Shown: one piece after another, positions 57,417 through 64,000 of the stretch
Position numbering within the stretch: the first letter of the stretch is position 1
How the letters are laid out: the number at the start of each line of letters is the position of its first letter
Source: Phyto melanocephala
Lineage: Eukaryota > Arthropoda > Insecta > Diptera > Rhinophoridae
Length of the DNA: 64,000 nt
Assembly: GCA_941918925.1 (NCBI GenBank)
Contig: OW799233.1
Location: forward strand, 86,930,055 to 86,994,054
Direction: 5' to 3'
Program-made: the position numbers and the translations under genes
Notes under the pieces: generated by a model
What the model was told of the DNA's origin: nothing
Database searches by the model: none
Seen by the model: only the letters and a program-made list of their open reading frames with translations

Positions 57417-57985
57417 TTATGTACAAGGCGAATTTATTTATCAGGGTATCAATTCTCGTTCTATGAAACTATGAAATGAAAAGTTTTTGTGTGTAATATC
57501 ATATGGTGCCACCATACCCTTTGCTATACTATATAAACTTTTTCATTTCACAGTTTCACAGAACGAGAATTGAGCCCCTGGTGGTGGTAATTCTACAACA
57601 AATACAACATTAAAAAAACAAACATGGTTTTTTATTGTTGCTTTCGACTGTCGATGTGTCAAAAACTACATGGTTTTTGTTTGTGTTTTTTTGTGCGGGA
57701 AGGAGTAATCTATGTAAACATAAATAATATTTGAAATTCAATCATCAGTTTTGCAAATAAAAAAGTAGATCAACTGCGTTGTCAACACTTCCTGAAATTG
57801 AATTCGCCTTGCCTTATGTACTTACCAAGGCGAATTTATACAGGTGAAATTATCAGCCCAGCTGATAGGGAACACTACTGTCCAACTCCATGTATAAAAT
57901 ATTACTGCTTGTTTTTTATAAGTGGTATTTGACAGAGAACATCACAGCGAATTCGCCGTTGCATATACCTGTATGAATATGCCTT
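57417..57985. repeat. Repeat cluster with foldback core (57444-57577) and GGCGAATT boxes
   Basis: Inverted arms TCAATTCTCGTTCTATGAAA and the complement of 57535-57577 form a foldback of about 37-bp arms around a 48-bp loop. Outside it, the phrase CAAGGCGAATTTATACAGG-like recurs at 57423, 57826 and, inverted, near 57955, ending ATATGCCTTGGTAC. The same two phrases occur at 20578-20660. Probably a composite MITE. Confidence 0.55.
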
Positions 57986-59534
57986 GGTACTTACACTATG
58001 AAATCTACTAGATTTCGCGCAGGTGTAAATGTACAACACAAACTAAACATGTACAATTACATGGTGCAATTATATAATTTGTTTGCATTTCAGAAAGAAG
58101 TTTCGAACATTTTTTGTATAGAAAGTTTGACAATTGGAAACTCACTCTTTTTATTTTCTTTATTAACAGTTTGTACCAAGTGTTTTATGTAAATATTATA
58201 TGTAAATATATATATATATATATAATACATATTTTTCGACATTGTGACATGTTGTTTTTGCTTGATTGTGTTTGTTGTCGCACGTTGATACGTCATTAAA
58301 ATTCTAAAATCTTTAACGTTAATCGTGGTTAAAAAGATCTGTTACCGAAAATTTGGCAAGTGAGTAGTAACGCCACCTATGCGTCAGTAACAGAATCTGG
58401 CGAATATGGGATCTAACCAGCGATGCCAATTTAGCTCTTTACATGCTAGATTTCGCGTTTTAACAACCCATAAGTAGCATTTTTGTTGGTCAGAGCCATT
58501 TTAAAAAGCGAGTTATAAGCCCGATTTACTTAAAAAAAAATTATTAATGAAATTATGTAATATTTTTACCAACATAAAATAATTAATTATTTATTTATTA
58601 ATAATTATTTACCCTATAATTCCAAATTATAAAGTAAATTTAATATAGAGCATTAGCGACATGGGCCTTCAGCTCACTATTTATATATTAAAGTATAGTT
58701 TACATTTTTTTATACATGTAAATTATATATTATATAATCTTATATTTAGTTGTACAGTTTTGAGCATTTTAGAAATTTTATTAACTGGGATATATTTTCT
58801 TTACTAGGATGGATAAAATAAGAACAATAATTTTGAAATAATTAAGTACAATTGTGCTGTTTTCCTTAATTTGCACCTTGAAATTTATAGCTTTCTAGTG
58901 AAAATTTAAGTATCACCTAAACATAATGCTCGAAACAAATTTAGGGATCCCATATTAACCGAAAAAAATTTTGTATGAAAGATGTTCGTGGAACGTAACT
59001 AATTAATTAAAAATAAGAAAACAACTTTAAAATGAATAATTATGTGAATACTTATTTGATTAAACATTTTAGGCAATAACGAATAGATTATAAAACTAAA
59101 AAAGTATACCTTAATATATTTATAGATTGCAATACAATATCTAATATTATAAATGGTGTCCAAATATAAAGTCAATAGAAATCGCAAGAAATACAGGGAA
59201 ATGATTTGTAGCTTTCAGTGGCGGAAAATTGATGAATTACACGTCGAGAATATATGAATGGATCTTTCAAAAGAAAAGTTCGAAAATTCCCTTATTTCTC
59301 GTAGAGAACAAGTGAATTGACCACCAAGATCGTGCGATTTGACACTTTTAACCTATTTTTTTTAAAGTTCACTTGGTCAACTGTCATTGAATGTCTCATA
59401 TATTTTTCCAAGTTATATTAATATTTACTGTCAAGTTAGATGCTTTAGTTAAAATAACATTCTGTGAAGGTTCCTAGTAGTATTTCATGTAGTTACGTTA
59501 GTTACATTAAATTATTGTTAGTATATTTTGCATT
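57986..59534. other. AT-rich spacer, nothing recognised
   Basis: A TA-repeat at 58207-58224 (TATATATATATATAT). No gene, splice-consistent exon or transposon terminus identified. Confidence 0.4.
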
Positions 59535-59774
59535 CCATTTCGCTCCGCCGTTCGATTTTTCGAACAGTAAAAATCAAAAAAATATTTATGTATGAAAAAG
59601 GTCAAATCTCATGTATATCGTAACATTAGTGTTAAGTCTCATCTCTCAGCAAATAAAAAACTGTATCTTCTAATGACCACCCCATCCCTCCTCGATGCTA
59701 TGGGTAAATTTTTGTAATCCATATTTTTAGGCACTTTTTAAATTAATTTTTAAAGATATTAAAAAAAATAAAAT

Positions 59775-61057
59775 GAAACAAGTAAGACTGCTTTACGGCC
59801 GTGCCGAATCTTATATACCCTTCACAACGTGTAGTCATGCAATAACAATAGTTTGTATCACCATTCATCTTAATGAAATACGTACATACATATAAAAAAC
59901 ATCACATTGTAAAATCATTAATTTACGTACTTATGTATGTTAAAAAAAAATAAAAATACAAAAAAAAAAAATATAAAAAAGATATTGAAAAAAAAAAAAT
60001 TAAAAAATAATACAAATATGAATAATAAATAAAAAATAAAAAAAATATAAAAAAATTAATTAAAAATTAAAAAAAAAATTTAAAATTTAAAAAAATAAAA
60101 AAAAAACAAATTTAAAAAAAATATATAAAAAAGTTGGAAAAAAATTAAAAAAAATTATAATCTATATACATATATAAAAATCAATGTGTGTTTGTATGTT
60201 TGTTTGTGCTTTATAGACGGTTAAACGGCTGGACCGATTTCCTTGAAATTTTCACAGAATATTCCTGTATGTCTGAAAGGAACTATAGGCTATACTTTGG
60301 CTTGAAATTGTAAGTGGGCGAGGTGCCACGCCCTATTAAAGAACAAGTATTAAATATTATATATCACGAAAGTTAATGCAGCTAGAGTCTTCAAATAAAG
60401 TACGATAATCTTTGACATCCATACGAACATTTGGGTAAAAAATGGGCGGACTTGCAATAGTAGGCGTGGCCACATGAATTAAATACTAAAATTCGTATAT
60501 TTGAAAAATGATATCGATTAGAGTAGTAAAATTTTGCAAGAGCAACTTTGACACCCAAATGAACATTTAGGCAAGAAATATGTGCATTATCAATAGTGGG
60601 CGTGGCACCTACCATATGAATTAAATACTAAAATTCGTATATTTGGAAAACGATATCGATTAGAGTAGTAAAATTTTGCAAAAGCAACTTTGATATTAAA
60701 ATAAACATTTATGGAAAAAATGGGTGCATTAACAATAGTGGGCGTGGCACCTACCATATGAATTAAATACTAAAATTCGTATATTTGGAAAATGATATCG
60801 ATTAGAGTACTAAAATTGTGCAAAAGCAACTTTGATATTCAAATAAACATTTATGGAAAAAATGGGTGCATTAACAATAGTGGGCGTGGCACCTGACATA
60901 TGAATTAAATACAGACTGACAGGCTGTTAGCGCTAAATCGACTCCCCTATTCATAAGCTTTCAGAAAATATATACTTTATGGGGTCGAAAATGAAAATTG
61001 TAGAAATTTCACAGGGAATGACAATGCTATATATACCCTTTTTATTCACTGTGTGTA
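59775..61057 (-). mobile_element. DINE-1-like element inside piggyBac, split by a Helitron
   Basis: Left end CAAGTAAGACTGCTTTACGG, hairpin GGCCGTGCC with a decayed arm, TATATACCCTTCACAACG. Right end CTATATATACCCTTTTTATT and CACTGTGTGTAAAAAG. Low-complexity A-rich filler at 59941-60160. The Helitron interrupts just before the GACTGACAGGCTGTTAG block. Confidence 0.8.
60163..60913 (+). mobile_element. 3'-truncated Helitron, same family as 5836-6655
   Basis: Starts near TCTATATACATATATAAAAA. The leader GACGGTTAAACGGCTGGACC is followed by about four tandem units with GTGGGCGTGGCACCTACC and GATATCGATTAGAGTA. It stops at ATGAATTAAATACA without the 3' CTAG terminus. Confidence 0.8.
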
Positions 61058-61405
61058 AAAAGAATGATGAGGAATTATTGCCATTATATGTAAGTATTTT
61101 ATAAAATATAAAACAAAAGTGTTGTAAACTTGACTGTTTGAAATTTCGAACGTTGGCGCTTATCCTATAGCTACTGACTGACGATGTTACTTGACTGGCA
61201 TTTCTAATTATTTAACTATTATATGACACGCATTAGATAGAAACAGATGTCTCTTGGTTATATTCTTGGTTTGTTGATTATTCTAACTTTGTATAATCAA
61301 TTTTTTTTGTAAGAAAAGGTAAATATTTCATATATTTCATAATAGTGAATTTCGAGTTTTTTTGTGAGTTTTATGTAGTGTTTTTTTGTGCCTTGATTTG
61401 GTAAG

Positions 61406-62020
61406 TATGAGTAAATGTAAAAAGGTTTTGCCTATGAAGAAGTTGGATGAAATAATAGCCAATTGAAGTGATGATGACGGGGATATTAATTGTGTGAAAC
61501 AATTAATGACGATGAAATAGCCCTGAATGTAGATTCGAATGCTTTGAACGAGGTTGTTGGTTTTTTTGAAATTAAAACTGAAAGAAATGAAATAGAAGAC
61601 AGTGGCTATCCTGAATTGTTCGAATTTTAGTTATTTTGGATAGCCTAAATGGTCAAAAAAAGATACAAAAGGAATATCATTTTGATATTGCACCAAATCC
61701 AGTACCATTGACTGAACTAAAAACAATATTTGCTCAAGATTGGCCAATCACTCTCCTTTAAAATTGTTTCATTCATTTTACGATAACGAAGATTTTGGCC
61801 ATATTATTCAATAAACAAATAGATATGCGGGATAAAATAATACTGAGTTTCATTTGGATGAGGTCATACCTCAATGGTTTATCGGTTTTTTATTATTTTT
61901 TTAAACAGGTCATGAGTCCATCAAAGTTTTTACGTACATATAAAATCTTTTTATTTATTATTTTGTATTTTTTTTTAAATAACAGTAAAAATATTATTTT
62001 TTTCTGCCAAATTTAACCAC
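61406..62020 (+). pseudogene. piggyBac-like transposase remnant
   Basis: Starts MSKCKKVLPMKKLDEIIAN at 61406, then a stop and acidic SDDDGD. After further frameshifts a segment at 61758-61880 reads LFHSFYDNEDFGHII followed by TNRYAG...NTEFHLDEVIPQWFIG, the conserved N-terminal block of piggyBac transposases (...TN-YA-Q...). The catalytic DDD core is gone. Confidence 0.65.
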
Positions 62021-62317
62021 TTTTGTACCATTTGATTTAAAGCAAAAAAAAAAAAATAACTTAATAAAACAGCCAACAAATCCAAACGTTTCACTTGTAT
62101 ACAAGGTTGACATATAGACTAAGCGCCAGTGTTCGAAATTTCGAACAGTCTTTTCTGAAAAAAATGGAAAATGCGAAAATTTTTTTATCAGATTTTTGAA
62201 ATCAGTGGGTCCTAATTACCTTAAAAAGTAACTTTTTTTTTATCAAATAAATAAAAATTTTGTTTCGGAGCGAAATGGGTTAAACTTTGATCTTACTGCA
62301 GTGTTTTTTTATCATTT

Positions 62318-63790
62318 TTTTTATACCCACTACCAAAAAAATGGTAGGGGTATATTCATTTTGTCATTCCGTTTGTAACACATCGAAATATTCATTTAAG
62401 ACCCCATAAAATATATATATTCTGAATCGGGGTTTAACTCTGTGATGATCTAGCTATGTTCGTCGGTCTGTTGAAAAACAAGATAGAGTTCGGAGCCAAA
62501 AAGCTAGGGAGCTTAAATTGCTGGAATATATCTTATACAAAAAGTTTGTTTAGTATTGAAAATAAGTTAATCGGGATATTAGGAAGAGAGTAGATCAAAA
62601 CAACCATGTCCTTCCAACATCGAATAAAATGCAATTGTGTCCAAAGACATTAACGTAGAGCCATGGAATTTCGAATGTATATTTCCTAAGAAAAAAAAAT
62701 ATTTTTTCCTGAAAATTGCTTAGATCCGGAAATTTATATCGCACAGTGTATTTTTTTGGTATATTTAAAACATAATAAAACTGACAAAACTAGAAATATG
62801 ATTCTGAAATCTTGCAAATATTATTTTTTTGCCAAAGGCTTTGCACTAACTAATAAATGTGACATACCCACTTTTACGACTACCTCCCATATAACGCTTT
62901 ATCACAAATTCATATAATTTCTCTACGAATAAAGATTTTGGAATAATAAAGGACTCTATATAGAAATATCTGAGAAAAATTTATTAGCAGAAATTATTTC
63001 GAAATTAAGGAATAATCTCTTTATACTAAAATATGTATCACTTTTTTTGTATAACTTCGATATGCTAGTAAAATGTTTTCGTAATTTTAGTCTTTCAATG
63101 AAAATGGACGTTAAAGTAGACATGTTAATAAAGTTTCTGGTAATAAATACAACTTACATATTTCAATATAGTCCTTTATTCTTCCAAAATCTTTATTAAT
63201 AGAAAAATTAAATGAATTTGAGATAAAGCGTTATATGATAGGTGGGCGTAAAAGTCGGCGTACGACATTTATTTTCCGTTAGTACAAAGCCTTTGACTAA
63301 AAAGCAATGATATCAAAATTTCAGAATCACACATCTAATTTTGTCAGTTTTATAACGTTTGAAATTTTGAATATACCGAAAAATACACTGTACGGTATAA
63401 ATTTTCGTACGTTTTGATCTATATCTCCTTTCCTAATTCATAGATTTTGGTAATTTTTGAGGAAAACTATTTTTTGTTCTTAGGAAATATACATTCGAAA
63501 TTTCATGACTCGACGTCAATACATTTGGACACAATTCCATTTTATTCGATGTTTAAAGGACACAGTTTTCTGACCTACTCTTGCATTACGAACTAAAACT
63601 GTGTATAAGAAATAATTTGGCGAAATTTTACGCACCTAGCTTTTTCGGTTCGACCTCTATCGCGCTTCCAACAGAGGAAGGACATACCTAGATCATCATA
63701 AAATAAAACCCCTATTCAGAGTATATATACTAAATGGGGTATAAAATTGATATTTCGATGTGTTACAAACGAAATAATAAAATATTTGTT
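62318..63790. mobile_element. Two DINE-1-like copies in inverted orientation
   Basis: The left copy (62318 to about 62995, plus) starts TATACCCACTACCAAAAAAA. The right copy (about 63000-63790, minus) read backwards has TTTCGTTTGTAACACATCGA, ATGATGATCTAGGTATGTCC and GAACCGAAAAAGCTAGG. The 5' ends face outward and the truncated 3' parts meet in the middle. The arms could pair over several hundred bases, although they have diverged. The right copy contains an unoccupied version of the MITE site at 63050-63051. Confidence 0.8.
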
Positions 63791-63799
63791 TGGAATATA

Positions 63800-64000
63800 A
63801 AGGATGGTTTAGTTTTAAGGGCCGATTTTGAATGTGAACTACACCTAAACGTAAATTTTTTTCAGCTTTTCATTTGACATTTGTCAATTTTAGACTAACT
63901 CAATTTGAACCATGGAAAGATACAAAATCGAGCAACGCGTTAAAGCTATTCAGGCTTATTCAAATTCGTTCATAATCGGGAAAATTGTAAAAAATATTTA
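63800..64000 (+). mobile_element. Tc1/mariner-superfamily transposon, 5' end, cut by the window
   Basis: Terminal repeat AAGGATGGTTTAGTTTTAAG following TA at 63798-63799. The leader CTACACCTAAACG...CAATTTGAACC leads to an ATG at 63912. The terminal 30 bases and the leader match the MITEs at 5065 and 15091. Confidence 0.75.
63912..64000 (+). CDS. Tc1/mariner-type transposase, N-terminal 29 residues
   Basis: The frame MERYKIEQRVKAIQAYSNSF...KIVKNI is open to the window edge. The opening M-R-IEQR--I---Y is common in helix-turn-helix N-termini of this superfamily. No stops are present in the visible part, but catalytic residues are outside the window, so its integrity cannot be judged. Confidence 0.65.
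   Translation, partial: MERYKIEQRVKAIQAYSNSFIIGKIVKNI

Larger units (their letters stand above)
59535..62283 (+). mobile_element. piggyBac-like element with nested DINE and Helitron
   Basis: Right end is the complement of CCCATTTCGCTCCGAAAC next to TTAA (62280-62283), the piggyBac target. Left end CCATTTCGCTCCGCCG is at 59535 with a decayed flank (CATT). Internal inverted boxes GTTCGAAATTTCGAAC are near 61138 and 62130, each followed by an inverted GGCGCTTA, and the related GTTCGATTTTTCGAAC is near 59549. The plus strand retains transposase pieces. The DINE at 59775-61057 and the Helitron inside it account for almost half of the span. Confidence 0.7.

Noticed and set aside
1..64000. tRNA, rRNA, CRISPR arrays and bacterial-type operons
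   Set aside because: No cloverleaf with intact A and B boxes, no rRNA-like segment, no spaced identical repeats of CRISPR type; tandem arrays present are transposon-associated satellites.

Overview
The window looks like nuclear DNA from a higher (cyclorrhaphan, probably calyptrate) fly. It is very AT-rich, its genes have short exons with GT/AG introns, and the one gene I can name with certainty, the ER-resident Hsp90 Gp93 (GRP94/endoplasmin), matches the insect family along its whole length. The repeat content points the same way: many DINE-1-like (Helentron-associated) elements whose ends carry a TATACCC box and a GATTCGGCACGGCCGAAT-type hairpin, plus Helitrons, hAT, Tc1/mariner, piggyBac and RNase H-bearing non-LTR elements. 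I cannot name the species.

Host genes are few. (1) Minus strand, 19022-20478: a two-exon 5' part of a Ser/Asp-rich nuclear-type protein with a coiled coil. It vaguely resembles the DNA-damage adaptor ETAA1. Its last exon may lie about 7.6 kb away near 11.4 kb, across an intron full of transposons. (2) Plus strand, 27015-34085: complete Gp93, four exons, 797 aa, signal peptide and C-terminal HDEL, with a 4.3-kb third intron made mostly of nested transposons. (3) Minus strand, 34819-38795: the last three exons of a large Lys/Ser-rich, probably nuclear protein, convergent with Gp93; I do not recognise it and its 5' end is not identified. (4) Minus strand, 55067-55505: two exons of a small unrecognised gene.

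Most of the rest is mobile DNA. 3.1-9.2 kb holds an antisense R1-like LINE remnant, DINE-1-like copies, a Helitron and a hAT deletion derivative inserted in a DINE. 13.7-18.8 kb holds a full-length DINE-1-like element, a short Helitron and another DINE. 21.6-26.1 kb holds a CTACCCAG-TIR element, DINE copies, a hAT MITE with a perfect 8-bp target duplication and a LINE 3' end. 40.0-42.9 kb is an internally deleted LINE flanked by a 13-bp target duplication. 43.6-46.8 kb is a 3.15-kb Helitron carrying about 14 copies of a 118-bp satellite monomer with no register change. 47-54.6 kb holds several TIR elements, including one coding for an unclassified transposase. 59.5-62.3 kb is a three-level nest (Helitron in DINE in piggyBac). 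The last 2 kb is an inverted DINE pair followed by the 5' end of a Tc1/mariner-superfamily transposon.

The most informative structures come from comparing copies inside the window. A MITE has two occupied sites (5.1 and 15.1 kb) and one empty site (63.05 kb). The same MITE appears derived from the partial transposon at the right edge, with its deletion breakpoint close to the start codon. The 118-bp satellite shows dimer and apparent octamer periodicities inside a Helitron. Exon boundaries were read from splice consensus and reading phase by eye; no alignment or search was run.
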